From Parafrankia sp. EUN1f (GTDB lineage: Bacteria > Actinomycetota > Actinomycetes > Frankiales > Frankiaceae), in NCBI RefSeq assembly GCF_000177675.1, contig NZ_ADGX01000013.1:1-64000 (forward strand): DNA of 64,000 nt, read 5' to 3'. The notes beneath the pieces are model-generated. The model saw nothing but the letters and a program-made list of their open reading frames with translations. It did no database searches and was not told the DNA's origin. Position 1 is the first letter of the stretch, and each line of letters opens with the position of its first letter. This document shows positions 21,963-30,608 of the stretch, piece by piece. Made by a program: the position numbers and the translations under genes.

Positions 21963-23065
21963 GACGCCGCGGGCGGGGTTGTCGGGTTCGGGGCCGGAGC
22001 CGCGGGTGTGACCGGAGCCGCGGGTGTGACCGGAGCCGCGGGTGTGGCCGGGGGTGCGGCCGCCGGCGTGGTGGTGATGGCCGCCATGGCGGCAGCGGGC
22101 TGCTCCAGCGCGGGGTCGCGCCAGATGTGGTCGCGATGCCGCGGCCGGCGGTTCAGGTGGGGAACGCCGCTCCAGGCCGAGAGCGCCTCCGCGTAGACGT
22201 AGTCGTCGTCGAGGCGGCGCAGTTCCTCGGCGAGCAGGTCACCGAGGCCTCGTTCCGGCAGCGGGAGGACCCTGGTGGGGTAGCCCGTGCGGGTGATGCC
22301 GGCGGAGCGGCTGTCCGTTCGGGCCAGGGTGACCTCACCGTCGCCGACGGCGACCTGCACGCTCTGGATCCCCTTGCGGCCAGGTGCGTCCGTGATCGTG
22401 ACCGGGACCCGCAGCTTGGCCTGCAGCCACCCGGCGAACAGGCGTGCGCTGGGATTGTTGGGCTCGCTCACCACCGTCGCCGGACCGGCGGGTTCGGTGA
22501 CCTGGTCGAAGGCGGCGGCCAGCAGGGTGCGCCAGCCCGAGATGCGGGTCCAGGCGAGGTCCGTGTCACCGGGGACGAAGTCCTCGGCCCGCTGCAGCAG
22601 CGCGGCGAGCGGGTCGGGCGCCGCGTAGGTGCCGGTGACCCGGCGGTCGGCGAAGACCCCGAGCGGGTCGTGGGCGATCTTCTCGGGCGGCGCGTCGTAC
22701 CACCAGGTGACCACAGGTGCGTCCGGAGCGAGCAGCGGCAGGACGACCGACTCGGAGTGCAGCGCCAGGCGACCCGACATCCGCATCACGACCGCCTCGC
22801 CGGGCCCCAGCCGCCCACCGATCGACACCTCGGCATCAAGACGCGGATGCGGAGCGTCGATCTGGCGGCGCACCACGATCAGCAGCCGGCAGGGGTGCGC
22901 CGCCGACGCAGCCATCGCCGCGCTTTCGGCCTGACTGACATGCTGTTCGTCGACGACCACGACGAGTGTCAGCGCCAGGCCGAACGCGAGCGCGCCCGCG
23001 GCCCGCCGCTCGGCGGAAAGAGCCTTGACCACCGCTGATCCGGTGGTGTCCCACAGCGTGGTCAT
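21959..23065 (-). CDS. opcA: Glucose-6-phosphate dehydrogenase assembly protein OpcA
   Basis: OpcA (368 residues) is needed for activity of actinobacterial and cyanobacterial glucose-6-phosphate dehydrogenase. Typical segments: MTTLWDTTGSAVVKAL at the N-terminus, PVVTWWYDAPP, and DLAWTRISGWRTLLAAAFD in the centre. The tail after about residue 320 is Pro/Ala/Thr-rich (TPAAPV) and encoded by an 18-bp repeat, beyond the usual family end. It lies 31 bp after zwf, overlaps pgl by four bases, and belongs to the tal-zwf-opcA-pgl operon. Confidence 0.95.
   Translation of the reverse strand: MTTLWDTTGSAVVKALSAERRAAGALAFGLALTLVVVVDEQHVSQAESAAMAASAAHPCRLLIVVRRQIDAPHPRLDAEVSIGGRLGPGEAVVMRMSGRLALHSESVVLPLLAPDAPVVTWWYDAPPEKIAHDPLGVFADRRVTGTYAAPDPLAALLQRAEDFVPGDTDLAWTRISGWRTLLAAAFDQVTEPAGPATVVSEPNNPSARLFAGWLQAKLRVPVTITDAPGRKGIQSVQVAVGDGEVTLARTDSRSAGITRTGYPTRVLPLPERGLGDLLAEELRRLDDDYVYAEALSAWSGVPHLNRRPRHRDHIWRDPALEQPAAAMAAITTTPAAAPPATPAAPVTPAAPVTPAAPAPNPTTPPAAS
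21996..22049 (-). repeat. Three 18-bp tandem repeats in the opcA tail
   Basis: GGAGCCGCGGGTGTGACC (plus-strand reading) repeated three times, encoding VTPAAP on the minus strand near the OpcA C-terminus. Confidence 0.85.
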
Positions 23066-23096
23066 TCGAGGGTCCCCTCGACGTGGCGGTCACAGG

Positions 23097-24629
23097 TCAT
23101 GGCCGGCGCCACCTTCGGCCGTCACGGCTGAGCATGTCGTCGGCGGCCGCCGGTCCCCAGGTGCCCGCCCGGTAGGCGTGCGGGGTGGTGCTCTGCCAGA
23201 AGTCCTCCAGCGGGTCGATGATCCGCCAGGACTCCTCGACCTCGGCGTTGTTCGGGAACAGCGTCGCGTCGCCGAGCAGGACGTCCAGGATCAGGCGCTC
23301 GTAGGCCTCGGGCAGCGCCTCGGTGAACGCCTCCCCGAACAGGAAGTCCATGGCGACGTCCCGGACCTCCATCGACGATCCGGGCACCTTGGACCCGAAG
23401 CGCAGCGTGACGCCCTCGTCCGGCTGCACCCGGATCACCAGCTGGTTGTTGCCCAGCTCGGTCGTGTCGGTCGCATCGAAGGGCAGGTGCGGGGCCTTGG
23501 TGAAGGTGATCGCGATCTCGGTGACCCGCCGCGGCAGGCGCTTGCCCGTCCGCAGGTAGAAGGGCACCCCGGCCCAGCGCCGGGTCTGCACGCCGAGCCT
23601 GACGGCGACGAAGGTCTCGGTGGCCGACGCCGCGGGGATGTCGGCCTCCTCCAGGTAGCCGCGTACCCGCTCGCCGGCGAGCCAGCCCTGCGAGTACTGC
23701 CCGCGCACGGCGTAGGTCGCGAAGTCCTCGGGCAGCGACACGGCGCGCAGGACCTTCAGCTTCTCGGTCCGGATCGCCTCGGCGCCGAGGCTGACCGGCT
23801 CCTCCATGGCGGTGAGCGCGAGCAGCTGCAGGAGGTGGTTCTGCAGGACGTCCCGGGCCGCGCCGGTCTCGTCGTAGAAGCCGGCACGGGTGCCGATGCC
23901 GACGTCCTCGGCCATCGTGATCTGCACCGAGTCGACGAAGTGCGAGTTCCAGATCGGCTCGAACAGCATGTTCGCGAAACGCAGCGCGAAAAGGTTCTGA
24001 ACCGTCTCCTTGCCGAGGTAGTGGTCGATGCGGAAGACGTCGTCCGGGGTGAAGACGTCGTCTACGAGCGAGTTGAGCTGGCGCGCGGTCTCCAGATCGT
24101 TGCCGAAGGGCTTTTCGATCACCACACGGCGCCAGCCGCCCGCGGCCTCGTTGGAGGCCAGGCCCGTCCGCTGCATCTGCTTGAGGACCACCGGGAACGC
24201 CGGCGGTGGAATAGACAGGTAGAAGGCCGCGTTCCCGGGCACGCCGTGGCTGGACTCCAGATCGGCGAGCAGCTTCACGAGGCCGTCGAACGCGGCGTCG
24301 TCGGAGAACGAACCCGACCGGAAACGCACCGAGCTCGCCAGCCTTTCCCAGGTGTCCTCCCGGAACGGCGTGCGGGCACCGCGTTCCGCGGCCTCCCGGG
24401 CGAACGCGGCGAAATCCTCGTCGCTCCAGTCCCGGCGGGCGAAACCGACCAGAACGAATCCCGGGGGCAGGAGCCCCCGGTTCGCCAGGTCGTAGACGGC
24501 CGGGATGAGTTTCTTGCGGGCCAGGTCACCGGTCGCGCCGAAGACCACCAGAGCACTGTTGTCCGGCAGCCGTGGCAGCCTCCGATCCCGTGGATCCCGC
24601 AGTGGGTTGCCACTAGCGGTGGACGCCAC
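23097..24629 (-). CDS. zwf: Glucose-6-phosphate 1-dehydrogenase
   Basis: Zwf (510 residues from this start) makes 6-phosphogluconolactone and NADPH, entering the oxidative pentose-phosphate path. Coenzyme site VVFGATGDLARKKLIPA, substrate-site motif RIDHYLGKE (the family signature, with catalytic His) and VVIEKPFGNDL are intact. I prefer GTG 24629, which follows AAGGGGGA at ~5-nt spacing; a GTG at 24644 adds five residues and overlaps that site. It sits 126 bp after tal and 31 bp before opcA on the same strand. Confidence 0.97.
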   Translation of the reverse strand: MASTASGNPLRDPRDRRLPRLPDNSALVVFGATGDLARKKLIPAVYDLANRGLLPPGFVLVGFARRDWSDEDFAAFAREAAERGARTPFREDTWERLASSVRFRSGSFSDDAAFDGLVKLLADLESSHGVPGNAAFYLSIPPPAFPVVLKQMQRTGLASNEAAGGWRRVVIEKPFGNDLETARQLNSLVDDVFTPDDVFRIDHYLGKETVQNLFALRFANMLFEPIWNSHFVDSVQITMAEDVGIGTRAGFYDETGAARDVLQNHLLQLLALTAMEEPVSLGAEAIRTEKLKVLRAVSLPEDFATYAVRGQYSQGWLAGERVRGYLEEADIPAASATETFVAVRLGVQTRRWAGVPFYLRTGKRLPRRVTEIAITFTKAPHLPFDATDTTELGNNQLVIRVQPDEGVTLRFGSKVPGSSMEVRDVAMDFLFGEAFTEALPEAYERLILDVLLGDATLFPNNAEVEESWRIIDPLEDFWQSTTPHAYRAGTWGPAAADDMLSRDGRRWRRP

Positions 24630-24755
24630 CCGTTCCCCCTTCACAGTTCGTGGTGCTCGCGAGGTCCGCCTGACCGATCCTGCCGCCCGCGCGCTGGATC
24701 CGCCTGGGCTGGCGGCCCGTTGGCGGCTTCCGGGGCGGGGCGTCGGAGTGCGGCG

Positions 24756-25865
24756 TCAGGACGCGGCGGACCCGAGCTGATCGCGGATCGTGTCGAGCAG
24801 CTGGTTCCAGGAGTCCTCGAACTTGCGGACGCCGTCGACCTCCAGCACGTCGACGACGTCGGCCATGTCCACCCCCAGATCGGCCAGCTGGGACATGACT
24901 GAGTGCGCCTCCTCGTAGTGCGGCGTGATCGTGTCGCCGGGGACGACCCCGTGATCGGCGAACGCTTCCAGTGTCGCCTCCGGCATCGTGTTCACCGTGC
25001 CGGGCGCGATCAGTTCCGCCACGTAAAGGGTGTCCGGCAACGACGGGTCCTTCGTCGACGTCGATGCCCACAGCGGCCGCTGCGGCTTCGCGCCGGCCGC
25101 GGCCAGCCGCTCCCACCGGGCGGTGCCGAACACCTTCTGATGCAGCTCGTAGGCGAGCCGGGCGTTGGCGATCGCGGCCTTGGACCGCAGTGCGTCCGCC
25201 TGGGGCGTGCCGATCTTTCCCAGTCGACGGTCCACCTCGCCGTCGACCCGGCTCACGAAGAAGGACGCCACCGAGGCCAGGTCCGAGATGTCACGACCAG
25301 CGGCCAGGGCCTGCTCCAGGCCGGTCATGAACGCATCCATGACCGCCTCGTACCGCTCCAGCGCGAAGATCAGCGTCACGTTGACGCTGATGCCCTCGGC
25401 CAGGGTCGCGGTGATGGCCGGCAGGCCGGCCAGGGTCGCCGGGATCTTGATGAACAGGTTGGGCCGGTCGACCAGCCACCACAGGGCACGCGCCTCGGCG
25501 ACGGTGCGCTCGGTCTCGTGGGAGAGCCGCGGGTCGACCTCGAGGGAGACCCGGCCGTCCACCCCGCCGCTCGCGTCGTACGCGGGGCGCAGGATGTCAC
25601 AGGCGGCCCGGATGTCGTGCGCGGTGATCGCCCGGACCGCCTCGCCCACGTCGACCCCGCGGACGGCCAGGTCGCGCAGCTGCGCGTCATAGGTCTCGCC
25701 GCCACCGATCGCCTTCTGGAAGATCGTCGGGTTGCTGGTCACCCCGACGACGCTGCGGGTGCGGGCGAGCTCGGCCAGGTTGCCGGTTCGGATCCGCTCC
25801 CGGCTGATGTCGTCCAGCCAGACCGCGACACCCGCGGCCGACAGGTCGGACAGTGGCTTGCTCAT
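24756..25865 (-). CDS. tal: Transaldolase
   Basis: Transaldolase (369 residues) links the pentose-phosphate path to glycolysis. [15 protein letters not shown] near the N-terminus and the Schiff-base Lys in [14 protein letters not shown] are clear, followed by [15 protein letters not shown], as in the longer actinobacterial type. ATG 25865 has AGAGGAGG upstream. It is the first visible gene of the minus-strand operon. In many actinobacteria transketolase (tkt) lies between ctaB and tal; here it is absent and a repeat-rich gap of about 800 bp lies there instead. Confidence 0.96.
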   Translation of the reverse strand: MSKPLSDLSAAGVAVWLDDISRERIRTGNLAELARTRSVVGVTSNPTIFQKAIGGGETYDAQLRDLAVRGVDVGEAVRAITAHDIRAACDILRPAYDASGGVDGRVSLEVDPRLSHETERTVAEARALWWLVDRPNLFIKIPATLAGLPAITATLAEGISVNVTLIFALERYEAVMDAFMTGLEQALAAGRDISDLASVASFFVSRVDGEVDRRLGKIGTPQADALRSKAAIANARLAYELHQKVFGTARWERLAAAGAKPQRPLWASTSTKDPSLPDTLYVAELIAPGTVNTMPEATLEAFADHGVVPGDTITPHYEEAHSVMSQLADLGVDMADVVDVLEVDGVRKFEDSWNQLLDTIRDQLGSAAS

Positions 25866-26661
25866 CGGACGTCCTCCTCTGCGCGGCCGTGTCGTCGCGC
25901 CGCAGTGGTCCGTGGTTGCGGTGGTTCGAGGCGATGGGTAGCCGAGGTGCTGGGGTAGCCAAGGTGCTGCGGAGCCGAGGTGCTGGGGGAGCCGAGATTG
26001 CTGGGCATGCCGAGATGCTTGCGGGAGCTCCGGGTGCTGCGGGAGCCTGAGGTGCTGCGGAGCCGAGGTGCCGGGTCGTCGGGTGCACGCGGGACGGGAG
26101 TCCTGCCCCACAATGATCGCATCTCGGCGGACGGCCTCCCGCCGCCGTGACACGCGCGGACACTGTGAGGCGACGGACGTACGGTGCCCCTGGCCGAGTT
26201 CGTCACTGCCTTCGTGCCGCCTTCCTTACTGCTTACGGCGACCGTGCCGGATGTCCCTGTCCTCCGCCCTACCCTGTCGCGTGATCCTCACCCCAGTGTC
26301 CGTGCCCTGCCGGCAGGGAGGGAACGTGCCGAAGAACACTGGACTCGCTACCCGGGCCGGCCGGCGACCGACGTCACGCGCATATCGTCGCGCAGCGTGG
26401 CGGGTCTGACAGTCCGGACGCACCGCCAGCCCGAAGCCCCCGACGGACGTCGCCCACAGGCGGGTTCGGAGCACTGTCGGGACGCAGCCCACGCGCACTC
26501 CCCGCCTCGCGGCGGCTAGACTCCGACACGTCGTAGAACCCACCCCACGCCCTACTCCGGGCACCGTCCCGCGCGGTTCGCTGGATGACCGCGCCGATCG
26601 CGAGGTCGTTCTGTCTCCCGAGGCCGTTGTTCGCCACCGGCAGGGCCTGCGCCGCCGTCCG
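25866..26661. other. Gene-free region between tal and ctaB
   Basis: About 800 bp. The tal-proximal part is a degenerate tandem repeat (25940-26076); the rest contains several overlapping open frames without recognisable similarity, which I regard as chance in high-GC DNA. Promoters for the divergent tal and ctaB must lie here. Confidence 0.5.
25940..26076. repeat. Degenerate 16-17 bp tandem repeat upstream of tal
   Basis: About eight imperfect units based on AGCCGAGGTGCTGGGG (for example GGAGCCGAGGTGCTG and GGGAGCCTGAGGTGCTG). They lie 75-210 bp upstream of the tal start, in its promoter region. Confidence 0.75.
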
Positions 26662-27759
26662 GTGACGTCGAGCGGTGGCCGTTCGGCCACGGCGGGATCC
26701 GCGCTGCGCGGCTCCGTGCCGGGCGCGGTCCAGCCGACGAGCTCCGCTGTGACCTCTGCCGTCGTCCCGACGCCCGCCGTGGCCGGTCTGCCCGCTGCCG
26801 GCGCCATGGGCGCTGTCGGCGCGGTGTCACCCGTCCCGGCGGGGCCCTCCGACCTTGATCTCGCCGGCCCCCGAAGCCGTTGGGCCCGGGCCGCCGGCCG
26901 GACCCGCTCGTACATCGCGCTGATGAAGCTGCGGGTCGTCGAGCTTCTCCTGGTCTCCACCGTTCCGGTCATGCTCCTCGCCGAGCGCGGCATGCCGTCC
27001 TGGTGGCTGATCGTGGTGACGCTCGTCGCCGGCACCCTGTCGGCGGGCAGTGCCAACACCATCAACTGCTACGTCGACCGTGACATCGACCAGCTCATGG
27101 GCCGCACCAAGCGCCGTCCGCTGGTCCGCGAGACGGTCGAGCCGGCGCAGGCGCTCAGGTTCGGCATCGTGCTGGGCATCGTCTCCACCCTGATGTTCGG
27201 CCTGCTGGTCAACTGGATCTCCGCCGCACTGTCCGTGGGCGCGATCGCGTTCTACGTCTTCGTCTACACGCTGGGCCTCAAGCGGCGCTCGCCGTCGAAC
27301 ATCGTGATCGGCGGCGCGGCCGGGTGCTTTCCGGTACTGATCGGCTGGTCCGCGGTGACCGGAACCGTCGGCTGGGCCGCGGTGCTGCTCTTCGCGGTCA
27401 TCTTCTTCTGGACACCGCCGCACTTCTGGGCGCTGGCCATCCGCTACAAGGACGACTACGCCGCGGCCGGGGTGCCGATGCTCCCGGTGGTGGCCACAAC
27501 GGAGGTCGTCACCCGCCGCATCCTGCTCTACTCGTACGTGATGGTCGCGGTCTCGCTCGCCGTCGGCCCGGTCGCCGACATCGGGCTGGTGTACACGGTG
27601 CCGGCCGCGTTGCTCGGGGCCTGGTTCGTCGCGGAGGCACACCGGATGGTCGCCCGCGCCCACCGCGGTGAGGACATCCGGCCGATGCGCCTGTTCCACA
27701 TGTCGATCTCGTACCTCACGCTGCTCTTCGCCGCCCTGGCCGCGGCAGCGCTGGTCTGA
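26662..27759 (+). CDS. ctaB: Protohaem IX farnesyltransferase
   Basis: CtaB converts haem B to haem O for cytochrome oxidase. It belongs to the UbiA prenyltransferase superfamily: the first Asp-rich motif is [18 protein letters not shown], followed by RRPL, and the second is in [19 protein letters not shown]. Eight or so membrane helices are seen from residue ~95 onward. The GTG at 26662 gives 365 residues with an Ala/Pro-rich N-terminal extension of about 85 residues before [12 protein letters not shown]; a later start is possible, though no better codon with a ribosome site is clear. A strong hairpin follows the stop. Confidence 0.93.
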   Translation: MTSSGGRSATAGSALRGSVPGAVQPTSSAVTSAVVPTPAVAGLPAAGAMGAVGAVSPVPAGPSDLDLAGPRSRWARAAGRTRSYIALMKLRVVELLLVSTVPVMLLAERGMPSWWLIVVTLVAGTLSAGSANTINCYVDRDIDQLMGRTKRRPLVRETVEPAQALRFGIVLGIVSTLMFGLLVNWISAALSVGAIAFYVFVYTLGLKRRSPSNIVIGGAAGCFPVLIGWSAVTGTVGWAAVLLFAVIFFWTPPHFWALAIRYKDDYAAAGVPMLPVVATTEVVTRRILLYSYVMVAVSLAVGPVADIGLVYTVPAALLGAWFVAEAHRMVARAHRGEDIRPMRLFHMSISYLTLLFAALAAAALV

Positions 27760-27769
27760 CGGCCCTGCG

Positions 27770-27806
27770 CCGGACGGCCGTGGCCTGCCGGGCCACGGCC
27801 GTCCGG
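27770..27806 (+). terminator. Terminator hairpin after ctaB
   Basis: A perfect 16-bp stem (CCGGACGGCCGTGGCC and its complement) with a 5-nt loop, 10 bp after the ctaB stop. There is no T-run. Confidence 0.8.
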
Positions 27807-27891
27807 TCGCGACGGCGGGCCGCGGTGGTGAGGCTCGCGTTTCACCAACGCGGCGGGCCCCCTGATCCCGACGGGACGAGTCCGAAGATCT

Positions 27892-27925
27892 GAGGATTTC
27901 GGTCGCTGGAACGACGACGATCCTC
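27892..27925 (+). repeat. Dispersed hairpin repeat, copy B
   Basis: GAGGAT..GTCG pairs with CGAC..ATCCTC around a short CTGGAA-type loop, with a mismatched internal loop. It is followed by GACTCTTCGAG, and about 70 bp later by copy C, which has the same CACTCTTCGAG tail. Confidence 0.75.
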
Positions 27926-27987
27926 GACTCTTCGAGTGGCGGCTTCGAGTCGTGGTCGAGGCTGGCGTTTGCCGCCGGGCAAGACCT

Positions 27988-28020
27988 GAGCCTTTGGTCG
28001 CCGGAACGACCAAAGGCCTC
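27988..28020 (+). repeat. Dispersed hairpin repeat, copy C
   Basis: CCTTTGGTCG (27991-28000) pairs perfectly with CGACCAAAGG (28007-28016) around CCGGAA; flanking GAG/CTC extends the stem past a one-base bulge. It is preceded by GCCGGGCAAGA, the same spacer seen before copy A at 54.4 kb. Confidence 0.8.
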
Positions 28021-28474
28021 CACTCTTCGAGCGGTGGCTTTGAGCTGCCGCCGGTTCGCCGGCCAACCCGGTTCGCCCCGTTATCGATCTTGGCTGCATT
28101 CTCCACCGTGTCGCTGGATGCGATCCGCCGACGGGCTGGATCTGGCCGGCTGCCAGCCAGCTCCTGCGGGCTGCCAACCGGCCCCCTGACCGGGTCTTGT
28201 CTTCGGCGCCGTCCTGGTGGCGCTCGCCCGCCTGAGTGGCCGGCGGGCTTCGGTTGTCGGAACGGTCGAGGTGGCCAAATCAGTCGACGGAATTTCGGTG
28301 GCGGCCTCCCCTGCGCGGCCAAGAATGACACGTAGGCGCATCCGTGCAGGTCAGAGCGTCGGCTATGGGTATTGAAAACGGCTCGCGACGATGCTGGACG
28401 CACGGCCCGCCGGAGCGCATCCGCAGCTGGTAGCCGTGTTGCAGGTCACACCGCGCGCCGTTTCGTGCGGCTTG

Positions 28475-28499
28475 CGGGGAACACTGTGCGCATTCCCCG
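28475..28499. promoter_or_regulatory. Inverted repeat upstream of the oxygenase gene (operator candidate)
   Basis: CGGGGAA (28475-28481) and its complement TTCCCCG (28493-28499) are separated by 11 bp and lie about 90 bp before the start of the accessory cluster, as expected for a dimeric repressor site. The regulator is not identified. Confidence 0.4.
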
Positions 28500-28586
28500 A
28501 ATTCACGGCGGCCTTTCCGGTCGTCGCTGGATTCGCCGGTGGCCAGGCCGCCGTGCCAGGGTGATCGGCGGACGGAAGGATTTCCA

Positions 28587-29486
28587 ATGGGCGGTACCGC
28601 GGCCGCGAACGTGAAAGCGACTTCGCCTTCGGCAATCGAGGACGTGATCGACACGGATCGCTATCCGGTGTGCTCGTGGCCCGACGGGGCCGCGGGTGAG
28701 CTTGTCGGGGACGTCCGCCGGCAGCTCGCGGATACCGGGTGCTGCGTGCTGCCGGATTTCGTCCGACCCAGCCTGCACGCCCGGCTGCGCGACGAGTGCG
28801 CGACGCTCGCGCCGTCGGCGCACTACGACGCCGAGACCGTCAACGTGTACAACATCGACGCCGACGCGGAGCTGCCGCCGGGGCATCCCGGCCGGGTCGG
28901 AATGCTGCGCGGCAACGCCTTCGTGGCTCGCGACCGGATCCCCTCCGACCACGTCATCCACCGGCTCTACGTCAGCACCGCGTTCCAGTCGTTCGTCGCG
29001 GCCTGCTTCGGGCTACCGGCCGTGCACGAGCTCGCCGACCCGCTTTCGGGCCTGTGCCTGAACGTCGTCGTGCCTGGTCAGGAACACCCCTGGCACTTCG
29101 ACACGAACGAGTTCACCGTCAGCCTGCTCACCCAGGGCGCGGACGCCGGTGGTGTGTTCGAGTACTGCCCGGGAATCCGATCCGCCGAGGCGGAGAACTT
29201 CGACGACGTGTCCGCCGTTCTCGCCGGCGGAACCGAAGGGGAGCGTTTCGTCCACCGGCTGGACCTGCGGCCCGGTGATCTCCAGCTCTTCCTCGGGCGC
29301 TACTCGCTGCACCGGGTGAGCCGGGTCGGCGGCGCCACCCAGCGGCACAGCGCGATCTTCGCCTACAGCGAGCGACCCGGGGTGGTGGGCAGCGTGTCGC
29401 GCACGCGGCAGCTGTTCGGCCGGGTCCTGCCGGAGCACCTGGCGGCGGCACGCCGCGCCGTGCGGGTGGACGGACTGCTCGACTGA
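28587..29486 (+). CDS. Fe(II)/2-oxoglutarate-dependent oxygenase (HalD/BesD-like fold family)
   Basis: A 299-residue double-stranded beta-helix oxygenase. The iron motif is HFD (His170, Asp172), with the distal His242 in YSLHRVSRV and a 2-oxoglutarate-binding Arg shortly after (TQRHSAIFAY). The blocks FTVSLLTQ..GGVFEYCPGIRS and LRPGDLQLFLGRYSLHRV recall the family of free-amino-acid halogenases/hydroxylases (HalD/BesD), but the Asp that halogenases replace by Gly is present, so a hydroxylase is expected. GGAAGGA lies upstream of ATG 28587. It is the first gene of a three-gene set with a methyltransferase and a carnitine-type acyltransferase. The substrate is unknown. Confidence 0.75.
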   Translation: MGGTAAANVKATSPSAIEDVIDTDRYPVCSWPDGAAGELVGDVRRQLADTGCCVLPDFVRPSLHARLRDECATLAPSAHYDAETVNVYNIDADAELPPGHPGRVGMLRGNAFVARDRIPSDHVIHRLYVSTAFQSFVAACFGLPAVHELADPLSGLCLNVVVPGQEHPWHFDTNEFTVSLLTQGADAGGVFEYCPGIRSAEAENFDDVSAVLAGGTEGERFVHRLDLRPGDLQLFLGRYSLHRVSRVGGATQRHSAIFAYSERPGVVGSVSRTRQLFGRVLPEHLAAARRAVRVDGLLD

Positions 29487-29602
29487 GTTCTCCGCGCGGT
29501 CGGTCCGCGCATTCACCTCGCATCTCGGCCAGGTACCCGGCGGATCATCCAGCTTTCGCCGAGCGGATGGATCCGCTGAGCGGAAGGAGAGGAGCGCCAG
29601 CC

Positions 29603-30445
29603 ATGGAATTCGACGCGACTGGAAAGGTCTCGCTCGAACACATCTACACGCAGCCGGATCCGCGGGCCTATTTCCGTACGCTGCGGGTGCTGGATTATCA
29701 CATTCCGCAGCTTGCCAAGCCGTACTTCTCGAAGGTCGCCGACGAGTGCCGGGAGACTCGCCCCGGCCGGCCCCTGCGGGTGCTCGACGTCGGCTGCTCC
29801 TACGGGATCAACGCGGCGCTGCTGAAGCTCGACGTCTCCATGGACGAGCTGTACGACCGGTACGACGGAACCGACGTCGGGCGGTCCCGGGCGGAGCTGG
29901 TCGCCCGCGACCGGGCGCTGGCCCGCGACCGCGGCGGGCTGCACGACGTCGAGGTGATCGGCCTCGACACGTCCCAGCCGGCGCTCGCCTACGCGTACGA
30001 GGCAGGCTTTCTCGACGGTGCCGTGCACGCCGACCTGGAGACCCGGGACCTGACCGAGCCTGAGCGTGCCCTGCTCGCCGACGTCGATCTGGTCGTCTCC
30101 ACCGGCTGCCTCGGCTATGTCACCGATCGCACGCTCGCCCGGATCGTCGCGGCTGTCCGTGACGGCGGCCGGCGCCCGTTGCCGTGGATGGCGCATTTCG
30201 CGCTGCGGATGTTCCCGTTCGACCCGATCGCCGAGCTCCTCGCCGGGTACGGGTACCAGACGGAGGCGGTGGGCCGGCTGTTCGAGCAGCGACGGTTCGT
30301 CTCCCCGCGGGAGCAGGAGCAGGTGCTGGCGACGCTCGCCGGGGTCGGGGTGGACCCGGCTGGCCTGGAGGCTGATGGCTGGCTGTACGCCCGCCTGTTC
30401 GTCTCACGTCCACCCGAACCGGACCCGGGCGTGGCCACGCTGTGA
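29603..30445 (+). CDS. SAM-dependent methyltransferase-like protein
   Basis: A 280-residue protein with a class I methyltransferase fold. Motif I is LRVLDVGCSYGINAALLK (near residue 55), an acidic motif II lies in YDGTDVGRS, and VDLVVSTGCLGYVTD corresponds to motif IV. The N-terminus (HIYTQPDPRAYFRTLRVLDYHIPQ) is unlike common families I can name. GGAG precedes ATG 29603 at 8-nt spacing; an upstream start at 29567 is less supported. It begins 116 bp after the oxygenase and 163 bp before the acyltransferase, on the same strand, so the three probably share a pathway. The acceptor (N, O or C) cannot be told. Confidence 0.75.
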   Translation: MEFDATGKVSLEHIYTQPDPRAYFRTLRVLDYHIPQLAKPYFSKVADECRETRPGRPLRVLDVGCSYGINAALLKLDVSMDELYDRYDGTDVGRSRAELVARDRALARDRGGLHDVEVIGLDTSQPALAYAYEAGFLDGAVHADLETRDLTEPERALLADVDLVVSTGCLGYVTDRTLARIVAAVRDGGRRPLPWMAHFALRMFPFDPIAELLAGYGYQTEAVGRLFEQRRFVSPREQEQVLATLAGVGVDPAGLEADGWLYARLFVSRPPEPDPGVATL

Positions 30446-30551
30446 GAGCGTTTCGGGGATTACTCCCGGTATCTGATTGTTTCGCAACAGCCTGACCTGC
30501 CTGGCGCGACCAGAACCGCGACCGGACACCGCGCAAGCGAGCCACCGCACG

Positions 30552-30602
30552 ACCAGAGCCACCACGCAACCAGAGACACCACGCAACCAGAGACACCATG
30601 CA
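30552..30602 (+). repeat. Three 17-bp tandem repeats before the acyltransferase
   Basis: ACCAGAGACACCACGCA three times with one or two changes. The array ends 6 bp before the chosen start codon, so it lies in the ribosome-loading region. Confidence 0.85.
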
Positions 30603-30608
30603 ACCGAG

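Larger units (their letters stand above)
27760..28586. other. Gene-free region between ctaB and the accessory cluster
   Basis: About 830 bp containing the ctaB terminator, a pair of covarying hairpins (27892-27925 and 27988-28020) and a 7-bp inverted repeat before the oxygenase gene (28475-28499). No convincing coding frame. Confidence 0.55.

Noticed and set aside
26226-27065. 279-residue minus-strand frame upstream of and across ctaB
   Set aside because: It overlaps the start of ctaB antisense and has no motif.
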